Origin: Methanosarcina sp. UBA293
GTDB taxonomy: Archaea > Halobacteriota > Methanosarcinia > Methanosarcinales > Methanosarcinaceae
Assembly: GCA_002499445.1 (NCBI GenBank)
Contig: DALS01000032.1
Coordinates: 1 to 24,082 of the forward strand
Direction of reading: 5' to 3'
Length of the DNA: 24,082 nucleotides
Shown: piece by piece, positions 1 to 8,278 of the stretch
How the letters are laid out: every line of letters begins with the position of its first letter
How positions within the stretch are numbered: position 1 is the stretch's first letter
Program-made: the position numbers and the translations under genes
Notes under the pieces: model-generated
What the model saw: the letters and a program-made list of their open reading frames with translations, nothing else
Databases searched by the model: none
What the model was told of the DNA's origin: nothing

Positions 1-702
1 TGAGGAAATAAAGAGGGGGCTAAATGAATAATATTATCCGACTCACAATTACCATAATTTCATTAATTCCTGATACCATTTTACATCCTTCTTTATATAA
101 ATCTTGAATTGAGTTTATCTAAAATTTAAATTTGCTTTTTAAAATCTTATTTTTGAGTAATCAATCGAATTTCTGGAAACTCTCATGATTAAAGTAATGG
201 ATTTTGGGGTAAGCTCGAAGATTAATGGTAAATTAGCCTTCCTTGATGCTATTTTACTCTAGAAGTTCCATCAAGATCAGAGAATCCGAAATTAGCCTCA
301 GAAGCAGAACCAAGAGAGCTTGAGCTTGTATGAACTTCAAGAAAATCTTACATAGTATTCTTAAAAAGAGTCGAACTTCTATAAGTACTGTGTGAAAATT
401 TAACTTTTTGGAATATTAAAAATTAACTTTTAATATAAAAATGACAAAATGACAAATAATAAACTTATTTACTACTAATGTATGACATAGAATCTGAGTC
501 TTTCTGCCTCTGCTTCGACTTTGCTGCTGGCATCATTAGAAAGGCAGCGAGAATTGAATAACCCACATTCAGCAGGTAGACGCAAAAATCCATTTAATTT
601 TCCTATTAATTATCGATTTAATTAGAACTTTTCGAATTAAATATAAAAATCAAAAACCTCTAAATGTTAACCACGTCATTATTAATATATAGGGATTACG
701 CA
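1..702. other. gene-poor AT-rich region
   Basis: No open frame here looks like a real gene on either strand. The DNA is AT-rich and full of stops. A short minus-strand stretch around 480-545 reads as a charged peptide ending in a stop, but it is too short and featureless to name. With the transposase remnant to its right, the region is best read as eroded mobile-element or gene debris. Confidence 0.5.
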
Positions 703-723
703 GTTGCCTGCTTTGCAGGCAAC
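703..723. terminator. perfect 9-bp hairpin beside transposase remnant
   Basis: GTTGCCTGC, a TTT loop, then GCAGGCAAC form a perfect stem, followed on the plus strand by a short T run. It lies 20 bases beyond the stop of the minus-strand transposase remnant. It could be the element's transcription terminator or part of the subterminal structure of its end. The flanking ATTACG at 695-700 and the CGTAAT at about 736-741 also form an outer inverted pair, which favours a structured element end. The identity of the element is not resolved. Confidence 0.5.
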
Positions 724-742
724 TTTTGAATTTCCGTAATTT

Positions 743-1066
743 TTATCCTAAGGTATAGATTGGCTTTTTAATGAATTGATTAACAGCATTTCTTGTAATA
801 CTCACTTTTGTTTCAAACCATGAAATTCCTGTTTTTATTCTTTGGATTTCAAATCTGAGAAATGCTCGTAGTGCCATCATAATATGTGCTCTCTGCACAT
901 TATTTCTCCTTGCCTGACACTTTTCTACTCCACAAAACTGTTTTATTCCTCTATGATACTCTTCAATCTTCCAAGCTTTCTTTGCTAACTCTTTCCTTTT
1001 TTCTTCTTGCATATCCAGTACATCTGTAGTCCAGTATTGCGTGAAATCCAGTTTCAGAAGTAACAA
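743..1066 (-). pseudogene. DDE transposase, C-terminal remnant
   Basis: The frame encodes about 107 residues that match the C-terminal end of DDE (IS4-superfamily-like) transposases. The key stretch is AWKIEEYHRGIKQFCGVEKC followed by QRAHIMMALRAFLR. The W-x2-E-x2-HR-x3-Q pattern surrounds the last catalytic Glu in these enzymes. The N-terminal two thirds with the two catalytic Asp residues are absent: upstream (above 1066) the frame closes and no matching frame continues. The TTG that opens the frame is not a credible start. It is a dead fragment of an insertion sequence; the family beyond DDE type is inferred from the motif only. Confidence 0.75.
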
Positions 1067-1841
1067 AATCCTTGACTTCTTCCCACAAAGCCTCCGTATC
1101 TGGAGTCTGTCTTAGAAGTAGATGAGTAAAAGAGTCGTGAGCTGGACTATTCGAGTCTATAAAACTGCACCTAGATTCTTAGTTTTTGCTAATTACCCTT
1201 TTATTTTAAATTTTCCTTATTTTATTAATTTTAAAGGTCTGAGTTAGCTTTCTTATAGTCCATCTAACTATTCTAGTATCTCGTCTAAGAATATAATCAC
1301 AAGAATAGTTTTATTAACCTCATTGCCGCCTTGAATGAAAGAATAATCTCTAGAACATCCAGAACAGTATCAAGAAGGGAAATGGGATAACTAAACAAAA
1401 CTGAGGCTAACAGGTTTATAGGAAGGCTTGTGAACAGACTTTCTAAAGATAAGAAACAGCATTAGACTTAAGATATTTCTTGAAGTAGAAAGAAAAAGCT
1501 TTCACTCCTTGAATCTATAATATTAGCAGCAATAAGGTTAAAGTTTTTGGACAAGCTCTATAATAACAAAGAATTATAGTAAAGCACCTAAAAATGCTAA
1601 GAGGGGAATCGAGCGCAAAAAAGTTTAAAAGCAATAGAGGATATTGCGAAAAGAAGGACTTAAAACTAAAGGGAGAATAAAAACTGAAGTTTATAGACTA
1701 AATTAAAAGGAATTAGAAAGGGTTGAAGGGAAATTAAAGAGATTCAAGGAATATTTAAGAAAAGCTTAAGGAGAATTTAAGGAAAAATTAAGGAGAATTA
1801 AATAGAATTAAGGCGCTTCCTGCTTAGATTCAGGTGAAAAT
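1067..1841. other. decayed intergenic DNA and purine-rich gatE leader
   Basis: No intact gene is visible. A plus-strand stretch near 1310-1470 reads about 50 codons with one in-frame stop and may be an eroded coding remnant, but no family can be named. From about 1660 to 1815 the plus strand is strongly purine-rich, with short repeats of AAGGAGAATTTAAGG type leading into gatE. Confidence 0.4.
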
Positions 1842-3743
1842 ATGGAAAAATATGATTATAATGAACTTGGGCTGAAAGCCGGGCTTGAAATTCACCAGCA
1901 GCTGGATTCGAAGGAGAAACTGTTTTGCAGGTGTCCTATCCTTATAAGGGATATCAAAGATTCGGATTTTGAGTTTTTCAGGTATCTCAGGGCTACTGAA
2001 AGCGAAATGGGAGAAAAAGACAGAGCTGCGGTAGAGCAGACTAAAATCAGGAGGAAATATATCTATAAGGCTTATGACACCACCTGCCTTGTAGAGAATG
2101 ACGAGGAACCTCCAGGAGAACTGAATAAGGAAGCCCTAGACATTTCCCTTGAGATTGCAAAACTCTTCAATATGAAGCCTGTTGACCAGATGCACATTAT
2201 GAGGAAAATCGTGGTAGACGGCTCAAACACGAGCGGGTTTCAGAGGACAGCTTTTCTTGCAAGTGATGGGTACATTGAGACCTTAGATGGGCGCTGTGGG
2301 ATTGACAGTCTCTGCATAGAAGAAGAAGCTGCCCAGAAAATAGAGGAAGTCGGAGACTCGATCGTTTATTCCCTGGACAGGCTGGGAATTCCGCTTGTAG
2401 AAATTGCAACTGCCCCGGATATCAAGTCTCCCAGCCAGGCAAGAGAGGTTGCCGAGCAGATAGGAATGTTTCTCAGGTCTACAGGCAAAGTAAAGAGAGG
2501 GCTTGGTACAATCAGGCAGGATGTAAATATCTCAATTGCCGAAGGCGCAAGAGTCGAAATAAAAGGCGTGCAGGCGCTTGACCTCATAGAAGAGATTGTC
2601 CGCAAGGAAGTTGGAAGGCAGCTGAATCTTCTTTTTATCAGACAAGAACTTATGGAAAGAAAAGCCTTTGTCTGTGAAGAAATCTATGACATAACAGGGC
2701 TTTTCGTAGACACAAAATCCAAGGTCCTGCAAAAAGGCGTGAAAAAAGGCGCGATACTTGCTGCTCTTCTCAAGAAATTCGAGGGGCTTGTAGGCAAAGA
2801 AGTCCAGCCAGGAAGAAGGTTAGGAACTGAATTTTCAGACAGGGCAAAGACTGCTGGAGTAGGAGGGATTTTCCATACCGATGAACTTCCCAACTATGGG
2901 ATTACCGAAAAGGAAGTCCAGGCAGTCAGGGACGCTATAGGCGCATGTCCTGGAGATGCCGTAGTAATGGTTGCGGACGAGCCCGAAAAAGCCAGGCTTG
3001 CAATTGAAGCGGTTATTATAAGGGCAAAAGAAGTTATAGAAGGAATTCCTGAAGAAACCCGAAGAGCTCTTCCCGACGGAAATACTGCTTATATGCGCCC
3101 TCTTCCTGGTGCTGCAAGGATGTACCCTGAAACTGACGTGCCTCAAATCGAAATCTCGCAGGAATACTTTGATTCAATTGAGATTCCCGAACTCCTTACC
3201 GACCGGGCAAAGCGTTTTGTCTCCGAAACCGACCTGAATAAAGAGCTTGCAGAAAAAATAGCTTATTCAAAGTATCTTCCTCTCTTTGAAAGCTTGATAG
3301 AAAGGTACAGAAATGATGAAAATGTAAACTCAACTCTGATTGCCAGAACTCTTGTCGGGATCGTTCCGGAAATCCGGAGAAATGGGGTTGAGACTGAAAA
3401 CCTTATTGATGAGCATTTTGAAGGACTTTTTGCAGCTATTTCAAACCAGGAAATTGCAAAAGAAGCTACCCAGGACCTTTTGACTGCTCTTGCAAAAGAC
3501 CCTGAACTGGGCACTCAGGAAGCGATTTCAAAGCTTGGACTCAGTGCCTTTGATCCTGAAGAGGTCGAAAACTTCATCAAGAAAACAGTAAGGAAAAAAG
3601 GAGACTTTATTAAGGAAAAAGGCCCAGCAGCTCTTGGTCCCCTAATGGGCATTATCATGAAGGAGTACAGGGGCATGGTAGATGGAAAAATCCTTAGTCA
3701 GATGCTGAAAAAAGAATTAGATAACTTCATAAATCAGGGATAA
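1842..3743 (+). CDS. gatE: Glu-tRNA(Gln) amidotransferase subunit E
   Basis: GatE is the tRNA-recognising, kinase-like subunit of the archaeal GatDE complex. It phosphorylates Glu on misacylated Glu-tRNA(Gln), and ammonia from the GatD asparaginase-like subunit converts it to Gln-tRNA(Gln) in the cytosol. The 633 residues match the usual family length. GLEIHQQLDSKEKLFCRCP at 14-32 is the GatB/GatE opening signature; DGSNTSGFQRT (126-136), GIPLVEIATAPDI (182-194) and RGLGTIRQDVNISI (219-232) are core cradle motifs. An AspRS-type GAD insertion (about 285-395) separates GatE from GatB. The helical and YqeY-like tail fills the C-terminus. AGGTGAAAAT just before the ATG serves as the ribosome site. 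The partner gatD is not in this window. The gene appears to stand alone, ahead of a T-rich tail. Confidence 0.97.
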   Translation: MEKYDYNELGLKAGLEIHQQLDSKEKLFCRCPILIRDIKDSDFEFFRYLRATESEMGEKDRAAVEQTKIRRKYIYKAYDTTCLVENDEEPPGELNKEALDISLEIAKLFNMKPVDQMHIMRKIVVDGSNTSGFQRTAFLASDGYIETLDGRCGIDSLCIEEEAAQKIEEVGDSIVYSLDRLGIPLVEIATAPDIKSPSQAREVAEQIGMFLRSTGKVKRGLGTIRQDVNISIAEGARVEIKGVQALDLIEEIVRKEVGRQLNLLFIRQELMERKAFVCEEIYDITGLFVDTKSKVLQKGVKKGAILAALLKKFEGLVGKEVQPGRRLGTEFSDRAKTAGVGGIFHTDELPNYGITEKEVQAVRDAIGACPGDAVVMVADEPEKARLAIEAVIIRAKEVIEGIPEETRRALPDGNTAYMRPLPGAARMYPETDVPQIEISQEYFDSIEIPELLTDRAKRFVSETDLNKELAEKIAYSKYLPLFESLIERYRNDENVNSTLIARTLVGIVPEIRRNGVETENLIDEHFEGLFAAISNQEIAKEATQDLLTALAKDPELGTQEAISKLGLSAFDPEEVENFIKKTVRKKGDFIKEKGPAALGPLMGIIMKEYRGMVDGKILSQMLKKELDNFINQG

Positions 3744-3748
3744 TTCCC

Positions 3749-3815
3749 TTTTTTATTGTTTTCTTTATTTTTATTCTTCATTTTTCATTCTTTTTTGTTG
3801 TTTATTTTTCGTTCT
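3749..3815 (+). terminator. T-rich terminator of gatE
   Basis: Directly after the gatE stop the plus strand has successive T runs (CCCTTTTTTATTG, TTTCTTTATTTTTATTC, and more) without a strong stem. Oligo-T tracts are the usual intrinsic termination signal of archaeal RNA polymerase. The rest of 3816-4130 shows no gene. Confidence 0.55.
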
Positions 3816-4131
3816 TTATCCCACATTCTTTATCCTTCACCATTTATTTCCTAAGGAATACTACTTTCCATCGCTTTTTCACACCAGTATATTTTCCTCA
3901 GGAAAGTTCTCGATGAGACTGGAGAAAAATGACAAATCCCTATTCTTCAAACACAAAATTTTCACTTCTGAAGTACAAAAGTTTTCATTCCTACAACATA
4001 GAAACTTCAATTTATGAGGCATAGAAGATAACTTTTTATATTAATTAAAACACTTATACTAATAGTTTTAAACGTGGGTAAATTTGCTACTTCTTGTTAA
4101 GAGATGGTAAGTGGTATAATGATCCACAAGA

Positions 4132-4164
4132 AGGTTATAAATAATAACCTCAGGAGAAGACTCC
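4132..4164 (+). promoter_or_regulatory. leader hairpins at receiver gene
   Basis: AGGTTAT (4132-4138) and ATAACCT (4144-4150) form a perfect 7-bp inverted repeat with a 5-base loop. Three bases later GGAG (4153-4156), the likely ribosome site, is complementary to CTCC (4161-4164) immediately before the ATG at 4166. Such a short hairpin could partly hide the ribosome site. A regulatory role is inferred only. Confidence 0.4.
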
Positions 4165-4165
4165 C

Positions 4166-4549
4166 ATGAAAATACTGCTTGTAGACGATGATCCGCTGTT
4201 TCTAGAACTATCAAAGACTTTTTTAGAAGTCTTCCATAATATAGCTTCTGATACTGTGAACTCTGCAAGGGAAGCTCTTCAGAGGCTGGAGAAAGACTCT
4301 TATGATGTGGTAGTTTCAGACTATGACATGCCTTTTATGGATGGCATTACGTTCTTAAAGACGATCCGTGACAAAAGGATTAACATTCCCTTCATCATGT
4401 TCACAGGTGTGGGCAGAGAAGAAATTATGAACCAGGCAATCGAAAACGGTGCCAACTCCTTTATTCAGAAAATAGGGGATCCAAAAGCTCAATACTCCGA
4501 GCTGTCAAAAAGGATCTGGCAGGTCACCAGCAGCAGTGTGAGCTACTAA
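4166..4549 (+). CDS. stand-alone response regulator receiver domain
   Basis: This 127-residue protein is a single CheY-like receiver domain acting in the cytosol as the phospho-acceptor of a two-component pathway. The acidic pocket is D7-D8-D9 in LLVDDDP, the phosphorylated residue is D52 in VVSDYDMPFMDG, the switch Thr is T80 in IMFTG and the conserved Lys is K102. No output domain follows: the chain ends soon after the last helix with TSSSVSY. In Methanosarcina, such receivers often head longer REC-PAS-kinase proteins, so this could be a true single-domain protein or a truncated one. No kinase lies in the window, so its partner is unknown. The start is supported by GGAG 9 bases upstream. 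Confidence 0.93.
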   Translation: MKILLVDDDPLFLELSKTFLEVFHNIASDTVNSAREALQRLEKDSYDVVVSDYDMPFMDGITFLKTIRDKRINIPFIMFTGVGREEIMNQAIENGANSFIQKIGDPKAQYSELSKRIWQVTSSSVSY

Positions 4550-4865
4550 AAGTAACAAAAGAAGCTCTTTGAATTCCTGCAGTAACTTTCAACGGATTCA
4601 GATTTTTATACTGTCTGCAGCTTTTGCTAATTGTAAGAGGGCTTTAATTTGCCTATAACTATTACTATTTTCTCATCAGTCTTTGCCAATCAAAGTTTCA
4701 GATCCTTTTTCCCACAAGGTGTTACGTAGCTTGATAATTGATTTCACTTAGCCTGCTCAATAAAAAATAGGAATATCCAGCAGGCTTTGGAAAGAGTTTC
4801 TGGAATATATTTATCTTTTTATGGAATATATTTCTCCTTGTATACTCATGCATTAGGGGGATTGT
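4550..4865 (+). promoter_or_regulatory. aldehyde dehydrogenase promoter with 12-bp direct repeat
   Basis: The region carries no gene. TGGAATATATTT occurs twice, at 4801-4812 and 4822-4833, exactly 21 bp apart (about two helical turns). Both copies contain TATA-like sequence. AGGGGG at 4855-4860 is a strong ribosome site 5 bases before the ATG at 4866. The repeat may be a duplicated TATA element or a binding site for a tandem regulator. Confidence 0.45.
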
Positions 4866-6347
4866 ATGGCTCAGAGATACAAATTGTTCATAGGCGGAGA
4901 GTTTAGAGACTCGACAACCGGAGAGATTTTTGATGATATAAATCCTGCAACTCTGGAAAACCTGGCTACGATACAGATAGCTGGATCCAAAGACGTGGAT
5001 AGGGCTGTTGAGGCTGCCGAGGCAGGGTTCAAAGTCTGGAGTAAGATTCCGGCTCCAAAAAGAGCTGAGGTACTCTTCAGGGCAGCCCGGATTTTGCAAG
5101 AAAGAAAAGAAGAACTTGCTGTTCTTATGACAGAAGAGATGGGAAAGGTGCTGCCTGAGACCAGAGGAGATGTACAGGAAGCTATTGATATCACAAATTA
5201 TGCAGCTGGAGAGGGAAGGCAGATGCTTGGGGAAACAACGACTTCCGAACTCAAGGAAAAATTTTGTATGACCATACTTAGGCCGATTGGGGTTGTTGGC
5301 CTAATTACGCCCTGGAACTTTCCGATTGCGATTCCAGCCTGGAAAATTATGCCAGCCCTTATAACAGGAAACGCAATCGTTTTCAAGCCTGCAAGTGATA
5401 CGCCCCTGCTTGCCCACAAGTTGGTAGAGGTACTTATTGAAGCAGGTTTGTCTCCTGGGGTAATAAATCTAGTAACTGGACCCGGAGGGACTGTCGGGAA
5501 AGCCATAGTCCAGCACCCACGCATAAATGCGATTTCCTTCACAGGCAGCCTTGATACCGGGAAATGGATAATGGAAGAATGTTCAAAAACCATGAAACGG
5601 GTTTCTCTCGAACTTGGAGGCAAAAACCCGGTAATTGTCATGGATGATGCCGACCTTGAACTTGCTCTTGAAGGTGTGTTGTGGGGAGCTTTTGGAACTG
5701 CAGGACAGCGCTGTACAGCAACGAGCAGACTGATTCTGCATGAAAAAATAAAGGACGAATTCATAAAAAGGCTGCTTGCAAAAACAAAAGCTCTAAGCGT
5801 AGGCAACGGGATCCTGCCTGAGACCGACATCGGACCTGTAATCAACAAAGCCCAGCTTGAGAAAATCGAAAGATATGTAAGAATAGGAAAAGAAGAAGGG
5901 GCAACTCTCCTTTTTGGAGGAAATAGAATAGATCCTGGGCTTCCAGGTTATTTCTTTGAGCCTACAATATTTACTGATGTCAAACCGAAAATGAGGATTG
6001 CACAGGAAGAGATTTTCGGGCCTGTGCTTGGGATCCTTACAGTCTCAAATCTTGAAGAAGCAATTGAGGTTGCAAATAATACCAAATATGGGCTTTCCTC
6101 AGCAATTTACACTGGGAATATAGGAAATGCTTTCAGGGCAATCGAGAAAATCGAAGCTGGAATTACATATGTAAATGCTCCCACAATAGGCGCCGAAGTC
6201 CATCTTCCTTTCGGAGGCGTGAAAGGAACAGGAAATGGTTTCAGGGAAGCCGGGACTGAGGCTGTCAAGGAGTTTTCCGAAATAAAAGCCGTATATATAG
6301 ACTATAGCGGCAGGCTGCAAAAAGCCCAGATAGATTCAGCGGAATAA
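4866..6347 (+). CDS. NAD(P)-dependent aldehyde dehydrogenase
   Basis: A full-length 493-residue aldehyde dehydrogenase, which oxidises an aldehyde to the acid with NAD(P)+ in the cytosol. All catalytic elements are present: N151 in TPWNFP, K174 in VFKPAS for cofactor binding, the FTGSLDTG turn (225-232), general base E249 in LELGG, nucleophile C283 in GTAGQRC, and E382 in EEIFGP. The tail GAEVHLPFGGVKGTGNGFREAG (442-463) resembles ALDHs acting on semialdehydes of amino acid breakdown, such as succinate or 2-aminoadipate semialdehyde. The class III aminotransferase 40 bases downstream fits an aminotransferase-dehydrogenase pair working on an omega-amino acid. That partner is broken, so the present role is uncertain. 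The exact substrate cannot be told from the sequence. Confidence 0.92.
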   Translation: MAQRYKLFIGGEFRDSTTGEIFDDINPATLENLATIQIAGSKDVDRAVEAAEAGFKVWSKIPAPKRAEVLFRAARILQERKEELAVLMTEEMGKVLPETRGDVQEAIDITNYAAGEGRQMLGETTTSELKEKFCMTILRPIGVVGLITPWNFPIAIPAWKIMPALITGNAIVFKPASDTPLLAHKLVEVLIEAGLSPGVINLVTGPGGTVGKAIVQHPRINAISFTGSLDTGKWIMEECSKTMKRVSLELGGKNPVIVMDDADLELALEGVLWGAFGTAGQRCTATSRLILHEKIKDEFIKRLLAKTKALSVGNGILPETDIGPVINKAQLEKIERYVRIGKEEGATLLFGGNRIDPGLPGYFFEPTIFTDVKPKMRIAQEEIFGPVLGILTVSNLEEAIEVANNTKYGLSSAIYTGNIGNAFRAIEKIEAGITYVNAPTIGAEVHLPFGGVKGTGNGFREAGTEAVKEFSEIKAVYIDYSGRLQKAQIDSAE

Positions 6348-6386
6348 AATTCATCGAGATAAACTTTGATGCGGGAGAAATCTAGG

Positions 6387-7800
6387 AGGAATGCATTCTG
6401 GCTCAGGAGAAAACCAAAGAATTTGAAAAGGCGCAAGGGAATGAAAATCCGGAAAAAAGTACGGCACTGGATCCGGAAAAAGATCTTAATTCTTTTGAGT
6501 ATGAGATCGAACTGCTTGATATCACCGGTCCAAATGCCAGGGAGATTATTGGGCAGGACTGCAACATAATGTCAGCCTGTGAAGCCCGTCCCTATCCTCT
6601 GGTTGTGGACAGCGCAAAAGGTTCCATAATTAGAGATGTCGATGGAAGAGAGTACCTTGATCTAGTTGCCGGGATTGCTGTCATGAATGCAGGCTACTCC
6701 AACCCTGAGGTTAAGGCTGCGATCTCAGCCCAGCTTGAGAAAATAATTCATTGTGGATATGGAGATTTTTTTGCTGAACCCCCGTTGAAGCTTGCAAAAA
6801 AGTTAGAAGAGGTTTCTGGCTACTCAAAAGTCTTTTACTCTAATAGTGGGACTGAAGCTGTGGAGGCTGCAATCAAGCTTGCCTTCTGGAAAACAAAGGA
6901 CAGGGTCTTATCTCATTTTATAACGCCTTTCATGGCAGGACTTTGGGTTCTCTCTCCCTTACCTGCTCAAAAGTCAAGCAAAAGGAACATTTTCCCGTAA
7001 TACACACAGCCCATTCCCACTATGCTTACTGTTATCGTTGTTCCTTAAATCTCGAATATCCTTCCTGCGGGATCGAGTGTGCAAAAGAACTCGAAAATCT
7101 AATTTTCAAGAAGGAATTGAGCCCTGAGGATACAGCTGCTGTTTTCGTGGAGCCGGTTCAGGGGGAAGGTGGATATATCGTCCCTCCTCCTGAGTTCCAT
7201 AAAGAAGTAAGAAAAATCTGTACCGACAATAATGTCCTCCTTGTAGCTGACGAAGTCCAGACAGGCTGCTTCAGGACAGGTCCCTTCCTTGCAATGGAAA
7301 ACTTTGGGATCAGGGCTGAGATTTCCTGCCTTGCAAAGGCCATTGGAGGAGGTCTCCCGATGGGCGCAATGCTTGCAGACCGCGAGCTTATGGACTGGCC
7401 ACCTGGAGTTCATTCAAATACTTTCGGAGGAAATTTCCTGGCTTCAGCTGCGTCCCTTGCTACTCTCCAATTTCTCGGAAAGGAAAATACGAAAGCCCGG
7501 GTAAAGGAACTTGGTTCTTATATTATACAACGCCTAGGGGAACTTCAAGAAAACTTTCCTTGCATTGGAGATGTGCGTGGCCTTGGCTTGATGATCGGAG
7601 TAGAGATCGTAAAACCTGATAAATCCATAGACCCCATCCTCAGGGATAAAATTCTCAGGGAAACCTTTAAAGAAAGAATTCTGCTCCTTCCCTGCGGGGA
7701 CTCAGTAATTCGTTTTTCTCCTCCCCTTGTGATCACAACTGAGGAAGTTGACCTCGGGCTCGAGAAGTTTGAAAACGCATTGAGGAGAGCAACGAGGTAA
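6387..7800 (+). pseudogene. class III aminotransferase, frameshifted
   Basis: This is a PLP-dependent class III aminotransferase (acetylornithine/4-aminobutyrate type) in two frames. Frame one from 6569 runs through NSGTEAVEAAIKLAFWKTK and then derails near 6896-6901. The other frame resumes at once with QGLISFYNAFHGRTLGSLSL (from 6901) and continues to 7797. A single missing base explains it. PLP-site features are intact downstream: VEPVQGEGG, D in VADEVQTG, and the Schiff-base Lys in CLAKAIGGGLPMGA. Upstream of the ATG at 6569 the same frame stays open and gene-like (FEYEIELLDITGPNAREIIG) back to a TAG at 6384, but holds no ATG, GTG or TTG, although AGGAGG lies at 6385-6390. The gene has therefore lost its start too, or uses a rare one. 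A sequencing error remains possible for the frameshift. Confidence 0.88.
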
Positions 7801-8005
7801 ACAGGTCTAATTTTTTAGAAGTGATTCACACGACCCTAGAAAAATTACTGCGGATGAGGAATAAGTTCAATCGGAACACATACAATAATATCATAAAACT
7901 TGAAGAGTTTAACGCACAGTAAGTTTGCATCTTTTAGGGACAGGCTTGTAGAAGTTTAGCCGTTTCTGCCATTAACTGGGCACTTAGGCTTCCTACGGGT
8001 GCGTT
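7801..8005. other. intergenic, no gene seen
   Basis: Convergent space between the aminotransferase remnant (plus) and the small Cys-rich gene (minus). No open frame or clear hairpin is visible. Confidence 0.5.
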
Positions 8006-8167
8006 TCAACTTTCCCTATAAGTAATCCTTCTTTTGGAATATCTTCCTTTATATCCGCAGATTATAAAGATGCAGTCCAGTTTTGTGAAGTGTTCACATT
8101 TCCTGCATTCCATGAAGCTTATGATTTTTCCAGTTATCGGGCATTTTTCAATCCATCCTTCAAGCAA
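8006..8167 (-). CDS. small Cys-rich protein, possible metal binder
   Basis: An unlisted 53-residue frame on the minus strand, from a TTG at 8167 to a TGA at 8006. The peptide contains EKCPITGKIISFMECRKCEH followed by FTKLDCIFIIC: five cysteines in the order C-x11-C-x2-C-x7-C-x4-C within 29 residues, then a basic tail (YKGRYSKRRITYRES). The CPITGK opening and the CRKC pair resemble the many tiny zinc- or iron-sulfur-binding proteins of methanogens, but no specific family is recognised. GGGG lies 10 bases before the TTG as a possible ribosome site. Function unknown; the Cys pattern and open frame are seen, metal binding is inferred. Confidence 0.55.
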   Translation of the reverse strand: MLEGWIEKCPITGKIISFMECRKCEHFTKLDCIFIICGYKGRYSKRRITYRES

Positions 8168-8278
8168 TAATAAACATCCCCTAATGGAAAAAGCGAGTTA
8201 AAGTATTTTGTTATTCGTCTAGGCAAATAATATAATAAAGATAGAGAATAGAGTTTCACTAGTTTTTGGTCATCATTT

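Noticed and set aside
4122..4135. ATCCACAAGAAGGT shared with 19331-19344
   Set aside because: A 14-base match somewhere in 24 kb is expected by chance, and the contexts are unrelated.
5198..5848. 216-residue open frame on the minus strand
   Set aside because: It lies fully inside the intact aldehyde dehydrogenase and has a low-complexity Ser/Pro/Ile composition typical of antisense shadows.
6366..6569. 67-residue plus frame rich in Lys and Arg
   Set aside because: It is the wrong frame over the N-terminal part of the aminotransferase; the gene-like reading is another frame.
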